The notes: a model not told the origin generated them from the sequence alone. Positions 1 through 6,879 are shown, counted from the first letter of the stretch. The stretch: 9,523 bases of DNA from Frankiaceae bacterium (GCA_030840885.1 JAVEDQ010000200.1:1-9523); one strand, 5' to 3'. Numbers and translations are program-made.

Positions 1-214
1 CGCGGTCGGCGGCGTCCATCAACGTCTGGACGTCCACCTCGTGCTGCGTCCAGATGCCGTCGCGCATGTCCGCGGACGCATCACGGCGATCGGCGGCCCG
101 GTCCCGCTGCTCCGCCGTCGCATCCCGCGCGTCGGCGACCCGGTCGCGATCGTCCGCGTCCCGCTCGCGCGCCGTCAGGGCGTCCTCCCAGTCGCCCTGA
201 GCGAAGCCCTCCAC
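1..214 (-). CDS. Heptad-repeat (RDxxAD) coiled-coil protein, N-terminal part, cut by window edge
   Basis: The reading frame is open from a GTG at 214 to the window edge, giving 71 residues plus one base. GGGAGG lies 5 bases before this GTG, so it is preferred over the in-frame GTG at 220. After about 16 residues the protein becomes a run of charged seven-residue units: ARERDAD, DRDRVAD, ARDATAE, QRDRAAD, RRDASAD and then MRD. Arg-Asp recurs at a fixed place in each unit, as expected for a long amphipathic helix or coiled coil. Actinobacteria often place such repeats at the N-terminus of GGDEF, GAF or similar signalling proteins, and here the repeat ends in a different sequence (GIWTQHEVDVQTLMDAADR) that could lead into another domain. 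Its function cannot be named from this fragment. The repeat assignment is seen directly; a role in signalling is inference. Confidence 0.75.
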   Translation of the reverse strand, partial: MEGFAQGDWEDALTARERDADDRDRVADARDATAEQRDRAADRRDASADMRDGIWTQHEVDVQTLMDAADR

Positions 215-512
215 GTACACCTCCCGATTGCCACCTCGGTGGACACGCAAGGCCTCTCCGTCAGGAGGCTGTCGACAGCGGAATCGGAACGCTGCCGAGA
301 TCGACCCATGAGCCGTCAGATGCCGAAGGCGTCGGCCAGCCGGATGTCCGCGCAGATAACGGATTGCACCGCCGCCATTGCGTCCGGATCGCGTCGGGTG
401 CACTCTGCGCCGCACGTCCTCGGGTTCGGGCCGTCAGCTCAGACGCCGGCTCCGCGGACGACATCGTGTCTTGACGCCAGTCTCGGCTCGCCCAGCCATT
501 CAGGGACTCCCC
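215..512. promoter_or_regulatory. Divergent intergenic region between heptad-repeat gene and MMPL gene
   Basis: These 298 bases separate two divergent genes and must hold both promoters. A 12-base near-perfect palindrome (CCACCTCGGTGG, 231-242, two-base centre) sits just ahead of the heptad-repeat gene and could be an operator. A TTGACG at 471-476 resembles a -35 box for the transporter, but no convincing -10 (TANNNT) follows at the right spacing. On the minus strand, 378-316 encodes a 20-residue ATG-to-TGA reading frame with high GC at third positions. It could be a leader peptide or a chance frame, and I do not call it a gene. No hairpin suggesting a riboswitch was recognised. Confidence 0.4.
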
Positions 513-2708
513 TTGCTGATCCGTCTCGCGCACCTGATCTTCCGTCGCCGCCGTTGGGTCATCGGCCTGTGGCTCGCCCTCACGCTGTTCGGTGGCTTCG
601 CCGCCGGGCAGGTCGCCAACCGCTGGTTCCAGAGCACGTCGGTGCCCGGCCAGCCGGCCTACGAAGCCAGCCAGCGGGCGCTGCGGACCCTCGGCGTCGG
701 CGACCGCCCGCCGAGCGTCGTCGTCTTCCACACCAGCGGCGACGCGACGAATGATCCGGCGATCGACCAGGCGACCCAGCGCGTCGCCGGCGCCGTCCCG
801 GGCGCGTTCAGCAGCTCCTACTACTCCACCGGCGACCCGGCCTACGCCTCGGCCGACCGCCACACCACCTTCGCGATGGTCTACCCGCCGGGCCCGGCCC
901 GGTTCGACGTGCTGAGCGGCGCGAACGACATCCGGGCCGCCGCCGCCAACGGCCTGCCGGCCGGCACCACCGTCGACGTGACCGGGCGCGACGCGCTCGG
1001 CGAGGCGAGCAACAGCGGATCCGGCGGTTCGAGCGTGCTGCTCGAGGCGGCGATCGGGGGGCTGGGCGCGCTGGTCATCCTGCTGTTCGTCTTCGGGACC
1101 CTGCCCGCGGTCCTCGCACCGCTCGCGGTCGCCGTCGCGGCGATCCTCAACACCTTCACGCTGGTCTGGGCGTTGAGCTACGTCACCGACGTCTCGATCA
1201 TCGTGCAGTTCCTCATCGCGCTCGTCGGCCTGGGGCTGGCGATCGACTACGCGCTGCTGATGATCTTCCGGTTCCGCGACGAGCTCCGCGGCGGCCGCGA
1301 CGCCGAATCCGCCCTCGTCGAGACGATGACCCACGCCGGCCGGTCGGTCATCGTCTCCGGCTCGACGGTGGCCATCGGCCTGCTGTCGATGGTCGTGCTG
1401 CCGGTACCACTGCTCCGCTCGATGGGCGTCGGCGGCATGCTGATCCCCGCGGTCTCCGTGCTCGCCGCGATCACCCTGCTGCCCGCGATGCTCGCCGTCC
1501 TCGGCCCCCGCATCAACAGCGTCCGGGTCATGCCACGACGACTGCTCGACACCGGCCACCCCGAGGACGGCGCCTGGGGACGCTGGGCCCGCTTCGTGCT
1601 CCGCCGGCCCGTCGCGGTCGCTGCAGTCGGACTGGTGCTGGTCGCGACCCTCGCCGGGTTCGGCACGCAACTGCACCCCCGCGAGCCTCAGCTCGACAGG
1701 TTCCCCGGCACCGGCACCGCGATCGCCGGCCGCCAGACGCTCGCCGACGCGCAGATCAGTCCCGGCGTGATGAAGCCGCTCAACGTCCTCGTCGAGAACG
1801 GCGGCAACCCCGACCAGATTGCCGCCCTGATGCGCACCGTGCCGGGGGTGGTGGGCGCGACAGCCCCCGCGACCTGGCAACGGGGATCGACCTCGCTGGT
1901 CGAGGCCTTCCCGGCCATCGACGGATCGGCGCCCGGCATCCAGACGACCGTCGACCGCGCCAACGCCGCGCTGAAGGGCACCGACGGGACGCTGACTGGC
2001 ATCACCGCGGTCGACCGCGACTTCCTGCACGCGTTGTTCGGCAGCTTCCCCTACGTGCTCGGGTTGGTTCTGCTGCTGACCCTGGTCCTGCTCACCCGCG
2101 CGTTCCGGTCGATCGTGCTCGCGGTCAAGGCCGTGGTCCTCAACCTGTTCTCGCTCGCCGCCGCCTACGGCATCGTGGTGCTCGTTTTCCAGCAGGGACA
2201 CGGCTCGTCACTGTGGAATATCACGGCCAGCGGGTCCGTCACCGCTTGGATCCCGCTGATGATCTTCGCGTTCCTGTTCGGGCTTTCGATGGACTACGAG
2301 GTCTTCATGCTCTCCCGGATGCGCGAGGCCTACGACGAGACCGGCTCCACCGACAAGGCCATCGAGCTCGGACTCGCCCGCACCGGGAAGCTGGTCACCA
2401 GCGGCGCGCTGATCCTCATGTTCGCCTTCCTGGTGCTCTCCACCACTCCCGGATACGAGATAAAGCCGGTGGCCATCGGCATCGCCGCCGGCATCATCTT
2501 CGACGCCACCGTCATCCGCGCCCTCCTCGTTCCCGCGCTGATGCGGCTGCTGGGCGAGGCGAACTGGTGGATGCCGAACTGGGTGGGCGTCGCCCTCCGC
2601 ATCCCGGCCCAGCAGCCGTCACCGCAGCCTCCGGGTGCCGGCAGCATTCCGGACCCCCGGACGGGCGACGCGCCTGCACCGAGCGACGCCACGGTCGGCC
2701 ACGAGTGA
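513..2708 (+). CDS. MMPL (RND superfamily) membrane transporter
   Basis: A 731-residue inner-membrane protein of the MMPL family, which exports lipids, drugs or other hydrophobic molecules using the proton gradient; the substrate here is unknown. The first membrane helix (about 14-32) follows an arginine-rich cytoplasmic start and is succeeded by an outside loop to about 175. Helices then cluster at about 175-330, another crosses at about 364-384, a second outside loop follows, and the last helices lie at about 513-680. Each half carries the diagnostic Asp-Tyr pair in helix 4: GLGLAIDYALL with D245-Y246 and FLFGLSMDYEVF with D594-Y595. These are the proton-relay residues known in MmpL proteins. 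The C-terminus (about 696-731) is a Pro-rich tail. The TTG start at 513 was chosen because AGGGA lies 6 bases upstream and the product then begins like other family members (LIRLAHLIFRRRR). The frame is open back to a TTG at 378, but that stretch looks non-coding. Length is normal for the family. It converges on the GAF-ANTAR gene with only 26 bases between. Confidence 0.93.
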   Translation: MLIRLAHLIFRRRRWVIGLWLALTLFGGFAAGQVANRWFQSTSVPGQPAYEASQRALRTLGVGDRPPSVVVFHTSGDATNDPAIDQATQRVAGAVPGAFSSSYYSTGDPAYASADRHTTFAMVYPPGPARFDVLSGANDIRAAAANGLPAGTTVDVTGRDALGEASNSGSGGSSVLLEAAIGGLGALVILLFVFGTLPAVLAPLAVAVAAILNTFTLVWALSYVTDVSIIVQFLIALVGLGLAIDYALLMIFRFRDELRGGRDAESALVETMTHAGRSVIVSGSTVAIGLLSMVVLPVPLLRSMGVGGMLIPAVSVLAAITLLPAMLAVLGPRINSVRVMPRRLLDTGHPEDGAWGRWARFVLRRPVAVAAVGLVLVATLAGFGTQLHPREPQLDRFPGTGTAIAGRQTLADAQISPGVMKPLNVLVENGGNPDQIAALMRTVPGVVGATAPATWQRGSTSLVEAFPAIDGSAPGIQTTVDRANAALKGTDGTLTGITAVDRDFLHALFGSFPYVLGLVLLLTLVLLTRAFRSIVLAVKAVVLNLFSLAAAYGIVVLVFQQGHGSSLWNITASGSVTAWIPLMIFAFLFGLSMDYEVFMLSRMREAYDETGSTDKAIELGLARTGKLVTSGALILMFAFLVLSTTPGYEIKPVAIGIAAGIIFDATVIRALLVPALMRLLGEANWWMPNWVGVALRIPAQQPSPQPPGAGSIPDPRTGDAPAPSDATVGHE

Positions 2709-2734
2709 ACCGGTCCGGCCAGGCGGCGTAGCGA

Positions 2735-3463
2735 CTATCGGTCGGTCAGCTGGAAGTCCCGAGCGTTGACGTTCCTCGTGGCGACGTCCCGCGCGAGTTC
2801 CGTGAGCTTGCGGTTCGTGTTGCGAGCGCGGCGGCGTAGTTGCTGGAAGGCCTCGTCGACGCTGATGTCGAGGTACTCGGCCAGGACGCCCTTGGCCTGC
2901 TCGATCACGACCCGGCTCTGCAGTGCGGTCTGCAGCTGCTCCGCGAGCAGCTGGCGTTCGTTGAGGCTGCGCTGCTGTAGCAGACCCGTCGCCGCGACCT
3001 TCGCCATCGCGTTCGCGACCGCCATGTCGTTGCTGGTGAACGGAGTGTCGTCGTTGCGGAACAGATTCAGCGCCCCCAGCGTGTTGCCGCGCAGCTGGAG
3101 GGGCGTCGCGCACATGAACTGAAATCCCTGCTCGGCGGCAGCAGGAGCGAACTGCGGCCAGAGCCGCCGACCTTCGTCCGCAGAGGCCGCCACCGGCCGG
3201 CGGTTGTGGAAGGCGTCCATGCACGGCCCCTCCTGGTTCTGCAGCTCGAAGAGTTCGAGCAGGCGCATCCGCTCCTCGGAGGACGCCAGCAGCCGCAGGC
3301 CACCCCGGCCGTCGGAGAGCATGACGCCGGCCGTAGCGACGCCGAGTATCTCCACCGCGTCCGCGGCGAGCCGCTGCAGGAACTCCACGACGTCGAAGTC
3401 GTCGACGAGAGTGTCCGCAAGCCGCACGAATACCTGCGCCAGTAACCGTTCCCGATCTTGCAT
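2735..3463 (-). CDS. GAF-ANTAR domain regulator (protein 2 of the cluster)
   Basis: A 242-residue cytoplasmic regulator. A GAF sensor domain spans about 15-162 and includes the QEGPCMDAF motif (77-85) typical of actinobacterial GAF-ANTAR proteins. An ANTAR domain at about 178-232 (QSRVVIEQAKGVLAEYLDIS, then DEAFQQLRRRAR) has the expected Ala-Lys-Gly-hydrophobic pattern and three-helix spacing. Known ANTAR domains bind paired RNA hairpins and prevent transcription termination, so this protein probably controls RNA elongation in response to a signal read by GAF. No ligand can be named. The ATG at 3463 is preferred: AGGCGG precedes it and the product starts like its relatives (MQDRERLLAQVFVRLADTLV). 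An in-frame ATG at 3538 would add 25 residues and overlap the upstream gene by 8 bases, but that stretch has poor third-position GC and no ribosome-binding site. It is the last gene of the minus-strand cluster. Confidence 0.9.
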   Translation of the reverse strand: MQDRERLLAQVFVRLADTLVDDFDVVEFLQRLAADAVEILGVATAGVMLSDGRGGLRLLASSEERMRLLELFELQNQEGPCMDAFHNRRPVAASADEGRRLWPQFAPAAAEQGFQFMCATPLQLRGNTLGALNLFRNDDTPFTSNDMAVANAMAKVAATGLLQQRSLNERQLLAEQLQTALQSRVVIEQAKGVLAEYLDISVDEAFQQLRRRARNTNRKLTELARDVATRNVNARDFQLTDR

Positions 3464-3530
3464 GGTCCGCCTATCTGTGCCCGAGGGCGTTCTGGGGAGG
3501 GATTGCGTGGTGCTCGAGTTCCCCTCCGGG

Positions 3531-4241
3531 TTAGGCATAAAAGGTGACTTTCCGCTCGACGATGTCCGCGGCCACGTCGGAGATGGACCGTCCGGCGAGG
3601 AACGCCGCGGCCCGCAGCGACGCCAGCGCGTCTGCCGCCGATGCGTCGAGTTGCACGGAGACCATGCCGGTCGCCTGATGCACGACGAACCGGTCCGTTC
3701 CGGTTGCCCGGAGGAGGCCCGCGAGGTCGGAGCCCACCTCGGCCCGCTGCAGCATCAGCACGGCATCCATCGAGATGTCGGCGGCGACGAGCGCGTCGGC
3801 GAGGTGCTCGGCGTCGAGCATCCCCGGCTGGTCGCGGGACAGGTCCAGCGTGCCGAGGCCCACCGTGCCGACCTGTAGCGGTATCGAGAATTCGGCGAGC
3901 ACTCCGGCGTCGCACGCCGCGCCCGAGAAGACGGGCCACCGTACGTCCAAGCTCGCGAGGTCGGCCGCGAACACCGGGCGGCCGGACCCGCAGGCGTCCA
4001 AACACGGTCCCTCGCCCAGGCCGAACTGGAGCTCCGCGACCTGCCCGGCCGGCGCTCCGACGCTGGCCAGCACGTCGAGGGTCGAATCCTGCGTGCACAG
4101 CATGAGCGCGCAGCCACTCAGATCCAGGTGTTCGACGGCGAACCGGCAGACGCCGTCGAAGATGTCACCGGCCTCGACACCCGGCTCGAGTGCGCCGACC
4201 TCGGAAAGAATGCGGTTGCGGCGCTCGTCGTAGGCCGTCAC
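3531..4241 (-). CDS. GAF-ANTAR domain regulator (protein 1 of the cluster)
   Basis: A 236-residue cytoplasmic regulator. The GAF domain covers about 22-165 and shows the family motif GLGEGPCLDACGSGRPV (74-90). The ANTAR domain at about 170-233 reads FVVHQATGMVSVQLDAS, then ADALASLRAAAFLAGRSI, matching the actinobacterial branch with HQATGMVS in place of EQAKGVLA. Such proteins are RNA-binding transcription antiterminators controlled by the GAF domain. The GTG at 4241 overlaps the stop of the diguanylate cyclase gene as GTGA (4238-4241), so translation of the two is probably coupled. The frame is open a further 85 codons upstream, but that stretch is the cyclase gene read in another frame. The two GAF-ANTAR proteins are not recent copies: their ANTAR signatures differ and clear identity is limited to short motifs. 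The signal sensed is unknown. Confidence 0.9.
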   Translation of the reverse strand: MTAYDERRNRILSEVGALEPGVEAGDIFDGVCRFAVEHLDLSGCALMLCTQDSTLDVLASVGAPAGQVAELQFGLGEGPCLDACGSGRPVFAADLASLDVRWPVFSGAACDAGVLAEFSIPLQVGTVGLGTLDLSRDQPGMLDAEHLADALVAADISMDAVLMLQRAEVGSDLAGLLRATGTDRFVVHQATGMVSVQLDASAADALASLRAAAFLAGRSISDVAADIVERKVTFYA

Positions 4242-5497
4242 CCGGCTGCCCGGGTCGCGCTGCGGGACCGCCGCGAGCGGACGTCGAGCAGCGCGCGGTC
4301 CGCAACATCGAGCAGTTGACGAGCGTCCTGCTGCGGCTCCAACTGCGCGACACCGAACGAGGCGGTCACGACCAGCGTCTGTTCGTCGAGGTCGATCGGC
4401 ATCCGGACCGCCTGCGCCAACCGCGTCTCGAGGTCGACGACCGTCGTGGAGTCGTCGAGCCGCTCCGCGATGACGACGAACTCGTCCCCGCCCCACCGCC
4501 CGACGGTGTCCGAGGTCCGTACGCCGGCGGCCAGGCGAAGCGCCGCCTGTCGGAGGACCTCGTCACCAGCCGGGTGACCGAAGCGGTCGTTGACCTGCTT
4601 GAAGCCGTCGAGGTCGACGAACAGCAGAGCAAGGGATTGCGGGTTCCGCTCGGCTCCCGCGACGGCGTGCTCGAGCCGGTCGGTCAGCAGGGCCCGGTTG
4701 GGAAGGCCGGTCAGTGGATCATGCAGCGCGCGGTACTGCCATTCCTGCTCTCGATGGCGGTCGGCGGTGATGTCGGTGTGGATGATGAGGGCTCCGCTGT
4801 GCTGACCGGGTATCGGCACCGCTTGCATGTTGAACCAGCGGTCCCGGCCTTCGTGCTCGCCGGCGGTGTAGGCCCACCCTCCCGCGTCCTCGCCACGCAA
4901 AGCCGCTCGGACGATCGCGGCCGCTCGCGACGCGTCCGTGCTCCCGTCGGTCGCGGCCTGCTCGCAGACATCGAGGTAGTTCAGGCCGAGACCCACCGAG
5001 GCAGCCGCACCGTGTGCGAGCCCGAAGTCGCGCCAGGCGCGGTTGACCGACACCACGAAGCCGTCCCGGTCCAGCAGCGCCACGTGACCCGGGAAGACCT
5101 CCCACAGCGCGCTGCCCAGACGTCCCGACGCCCTGCGGTGCGCCGTTCCCGCCGCATGACCGGCGAGCACCGCGACATCAGCGCCGTGCATGGGGACACT
5201 GGCACCGTGCAGTGCGGCCGGTTCATCGAGCCGGCCCAACGCCTTCGTTGCCTGGGCAGCGTTGGCTCGCGCTCCGTAGGAGGGCAGCAGCAGTCGACGC
5301 AAACGCTCCGCGACTAGCGGAACCGGTGGTACATCCACAAAGGCAGCCCTCGAATCGGGGACGACGAGCGTCCCCAGATGGCAAGCGAGCGCGTGGACCG
5401 GACCCGAAAACTCTTGGTTGTGCTCCGCATAGTGGAGGAGGTCGACGGCCAAGTCAACGAGAGCTCCGAGGCCGGCCTCGACGCGGGCAGGTTGCAT
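4238..5497 (-). CDS. PAS-GGDEF diguanylate cyclase with intact I-site
   Basis: A 419-residue cytoplasmic enzyme predicted to make cyclic-di-GMP from two GTP. Residues 1-90 form a helical domain I do not recognise. A PAS-like sensor lies at about 130-250 (LWEVFPGHVALLDRDGFVVS, ending IIHTDITADRHREQE). A GGDEF domain follows: DPLTGLPNR at 260-268, metal/substrate region FVDLDGFKQVND at 293-304, and active-site GGDEF at 336-340. RTSD at 327-330, exactly five residues before GGDEF, is the canonical inhibitory I-site. The end of the domain is unusual: the common A-[ML]-Y-x-A-K helix reads ADRALLDVR (399-407), lacking the tyrosine and lysine. No EAL domain or membrane helix is present. The ATG at 5497 was chosen because the 17 codons between it and the ATG at 5551 have poor third-position GC (9 of 17). 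The 5551 start would give 437 residues and an ATGA overlap with the ORF upstream, so it stays possible. It heads a cluster with two GAF-ANTAR genes. Confidence 0.9.
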   Translation of the reverse strand: MQPARVEAGLGALVDLAVDLLHYAEHNQEFSGPVHALACHLGTLVVPDSRAAFVDVPPVPLVAERLRRLLLPSYGARANAAQATKALGRLDEPAALHGASVPMHGADVAVLAGHAAGTAHRRASGRLGSALWEVFPGHVALLDRDGFVVSVNRAWRDFGLAHGAAASVGLGLNYLDVCEQAATDGSTDASRAAAIVRAALRGEDAGGWAYTAGEHEGRDRWFNMQAVPIPGQHSGALIIHTDITADRHREQEWQYRALHDPLTGLPNRALLTDRLEHAVAGAERNPQSLALLFVDLDGFKQVNDRFGHPAGDEVLRQAALRLAAGVRTSDTVGRWGGDEFVVIAERLDDSTTVVDLETRLAQAVRMPIDLDEQTLVVTASFGVAQLEPQQDARQLLDVADRALLDVRSRRSRSATRAAG

Positions 5498-5547
5498 TAT
5501 CCGAGGTCGAGGGCCACAGTTCCGTGCCATCGGCCCTGCAAGGGTCG

Positions 5548-5763
5548 TCATCTCCGGTGCCGGTTCCGCGCACCTTCCGAGGCTTCCATGCCGATCGCAG
5601 CGTCCGCACCGCCGTCACACCCCACGTCCGTCGGCATCCTGAGCCGGCTGGCGTCGAAGTGGTACCGGTTCTGGTCGAACACCAGGCCGAGGAGCACCCG
5701 CAGCTGCTGCTGAGTCCTGCACAGCGTTGACGCAGAGATAACGGCACCCTCTCGGCGCTCCAC
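5548..5763 (-). CDS. Possible small hypothetical protein upstream of the diguanylate cyclase
   Basis: A 71-residue frame from GTG at 5763 (GGGAG eight bases before) to TGA at 5548-5550. I do not recognise the product. The evidence for coding is compositional. Over 28 consecutive codons (from LRVLLGLVFDQN to MPTDVG) every third position is G or C, second positions are only about a third GC and first positions about 70%. That is the standard pattern for a high-GC gene in this strand and frame; the opposing frames do not show it. The stop overlaps the longest start of the cyclase gene as ATGA. Against it: the first 20 and last 23 codons are less biased, and no homologue comes to mind. It could be a real small gene, the remnant of a longer one, or a sequence read as part of the operon leader. 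No membrane helix is evident. Confidence 0.38.
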   Translation of the reverse strand: MERREGAVISASTLCRTQQQLRVLLGLVFDQNRYHFDASRLRMPTDVGCDGGADAAIGMEASEGARNRHRR

Positions 5764-5796
5764 GCGTCGAGCTCCCGCTCGAGACAGGACACCGGT

Positions 5797-6597
5797 ATGG
5801 GTCAGGCACGCACACCCGTCATCTTCATCCATGGGCTTTGGCTGCACGCGACGAGCTGGGACGGCTGGCTCGAGAAGTTCCGCACCGCCGGCTACGAGCC
5901 GGTCGCCCCGGGGTGGCCCGGCGAGCCGGACACGGTCGAGGAGGCCCGGCAGCTGCCGGAAGCGGTCGCGAACACCAGCATCGATGACGCGGCTGCGCAC
6001 TTCATCAAGGTCGCCGACTCCTTCGACACCAGCCCGGTCCTCATCGGTCACTCGTTCGGCGGGCTGCTCGTCGAGAAGCTCCTCGGACACGACGTGGGAC
6101 GGGCCGGAGTCGCCATCGACCCGGCGCAGATCAAGGGCGTCCTGCCGCTACCACTCGCCCAGCTCCGCTCCGCGCTGCCGGCACTGCGCAACCCGGCGAA
6201 CCTCCGCCGCGCGGTCTCGCTCACCGAGAAGCAATTCCGCTTCGCCTTCGGCAACGCCCTGACGGACGAGGAGTCGAACGAGCTGTTCGCTCGCTGGGCC
6301 ATCCCCTCGCCGGCCAGACCCCTGTTCCAAGCCGCGGTCGCGAACTTCACCCTGCACTCCGAGGCGAAGGTCGCCACCGAGAACGGCACGCGCGGCCCAC
6401 TCCTGCTGATCTCGGGCCGCGAGGACCACACCGTCCCCGACGTGACCACGCGGTCGACGCTCAAGCAGTACCGGCACTCGGCCGCGGTGACGGAACTCCA
6501 GCAGTTCGCCGGCCGCGGCCACTCACTCACCGTGGACAGCGGCTGGCCGGAGGTCGCCGACGCGGTCCTCAGCTGGCTCAAGGCCAACGGCATCTGA
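5797..6597 (+). CDS. Alpha/beta-fold hydrolase
   Basis: A 266-residue cytoplasmic hydrolase of the alpha/beta fold, with no signal peptide. Seen directly: the oxyanion-hole FIHG (10-13), the nucleophile elbow GHSFGG with Ser86, the acid loop SGREDHTVPD with Asp210 as likely acid, and the catalytic histidine in GRGHSL (His242). The whole length looks like a well-populated actinobacterial group of esterase- or peroxidase-like hydrolases with WPGEPDTVEEAR near residue 40 and LPLPLAQLRS near 117. The substrate cannot be inferred; annotations in this group range from haloperoxidase to lipase and are unreliable. AGGA stands 7 bases before the ATG. It is divergent from the preceding ORF and appears to be transcribed alone. 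Composition matches the neighbours. Confidence 0.92.
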   Translation: MGQARTPVIFIHGLWLHATSWDGWLEKFRTAGYEPVAPGWPGEPDTVEEARQLPEAVANTSIDDAAAHFIKVADSFDTSPVLIGHSFGGLLVEKLLGHDVGRAGVAIDPAQIKGVLPLPLAQLRSALPALRNPANLRRAVSLTEKQFRFAFGNALTDEESNELFARWAIPSPARPLFQAAVANFTLHSEAKVATENGTRGPLLLISGREDHTVPDVTTRSTLKQYRHSAAVTELQQFAGRGHSLTVDSGWPEVADAVLSWLKANGI

Positions 6598-6629
6598 CCC
6601 GAGCCGACCTGACCTCCCGAGCCGACCTG
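6598..6629. repeat. 18-bp-period direct repeat after the hydrolase stop
   Basis: CCCGAGCCGACCTG occurs at 6598-6611 and again at 6616-6629, beginning immediately after the TGA of the hydrolase gene. Period is 18 bases. It probably arose by slippage; no binding role is evident. Confidence 0.8.
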
Positions 6630-6640
6630 TCAGCAGGTGG
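6622..6640. terminator. Candidate hairpin between convergent genes
   Basis: ACCTG (6625-6629) pairs with CAGGT (6634-6638) around a TCAG loop, and CC (6622-6623) can pair with GG (6639-6640) across a one-base bulge. It lies between the convergent hydrolase gene and the small minus-strand gene, where a bidirectional terminator would be expected. The stem is short and there is no T run, so support is modest. Confidence 0.3.
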
Positions 6641-6685
6641 CTCAGTGGTTCAGGTGGCTCAGTGGTTCAGGTGGCTCAGTGGTTC
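6634..6685. repeat. Three exact 17-bp tandem repeats
   Basis: The unit CAGGTGGCTCAGTGGTT is present three times in succession without mismatch (6634-6650, 6651-6667, 6668-6684), and the base after each copy is C. The outermost copy covers the last codons and stop of the small minus-strand gene ending at 6676, so on the minus strand the sequence ACCACTGAGCCACCTG, including the TGA, is repeated downstream of the gene. Perfect identity implies recent or ongoing slippage. Confidence 0.95.
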
Positions 6686-6879
6686 TGGACGGCGTCGGCC
6701 AGGCGCTGACGGTAGCGGCGGTACTTGGCCGTCACCTCCGCATGGCTCGCGGTGGTGTGTTCCGGGTTGCTGCACTCCCTCGAGGGTGAGTGTGTCCAAA
6801 GGCTTCGCGGCCACGGGACATCGACCTCGATGAGATGCGAGGGGGTCTGCGGGTGGCGCAACAGCATGACGCGCGACAA
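6676..6879 (-). CDS. Small hypothetical protein (67 residues)
   Basis: A 67-residue frame on the minus strand, starting at a TTG (6879) with GGAGG five bases upstream; an ATG four codons later (6867) is the alternative. I do not recognise the product. Base composition supports coding: roughly 87% GC at third positions, 63% at first and 51% at second, the order expected of a real gene in such a genome. The product begins hydrophobic-basic (MLLRHPQTPSHLIEVDVPWP), has a Cys/His-containing middle (SRECSNPEHTTASH) and ends in a basic amphipathic helix (VTAKYRRYRQRLADAVQ). It is soluble, with no signal peptide or membrane helix. It could be a free-standing small gene or the tail of a lost larger gene; the well-placed ribosome-binding site favours the former. 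Its stop lies within the 17-bp tandem repeat. It follows the VOC gene by 161 bases on the same strand. Confidence 0.5.
   Translation of the reverse strand: MSRVMLLRHPQTPSHLIEVDVPWPRSLWTHSPSRECSNPEHTTASHAEVTAKYRRYRQRLADAVQNH

Noticed and set aside
316..378. 20-residue minus-strand frame with high third-position GC in the first intergenic region
   Set aside because: Too short to separate from chance, and no ribosome-binding site was evident.
471..499. TTGACG as a -35 box for the transporter gene
   Set aside because: No acceptable -10 element at 16-18 bases; sequence there is AGCCAT.
41..754. 237-codon plus-strand frame at the left end
   Set aside because: Low-complexity Arg/Pro/Ser product covering the heptad-repeat gene, an intergenic region and the transporter start in a different frame.
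261..2201. Long open frame (646 codons) on the minus strand across the transporter
   Set aside because: Antisense shadow of the MMPL gene: the product is a low-complexity Arg/Gly/Asp/Glu-rich sequence with no domain, while the plus strand has clear membrane helices and family motifs.
2709..2734. Terminator between the convergent transporter and GAF-ANTAR genes
   Set aside because: Only a six-base self-complementary ACCGGT is present; no stem long enough to support a call.
2735..4241. The two GAF-ANTAR genes as a recent tandem duplication
   Set aside because: Their ANTAR cores differ (EQAKGVLAEYL versus HQATGMVSVQL) and similarity is confined to family motifs, so they are old paralogues or separate recruits.
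4190..5317. 375-codon open frame on the plus strand across the diguanylate cyclase
   Set aside because: Mirror of the cyclase gene; the minus-strand product has intact PAS and GGDEF motifs, the plus-strand one has none.
5727..5755. TTGACG as a -35 box for the hydrolase gene
   Set aside because: No TANNNT at the right distance and it lies within the possible small minus-strand gene.
6634..6685. Tandem repeats as a CRISPR array or replication iterons
   Set aside because: Copies are contiguous with no spacers, only three in number, and no cas or replication initiator gene is nearby.
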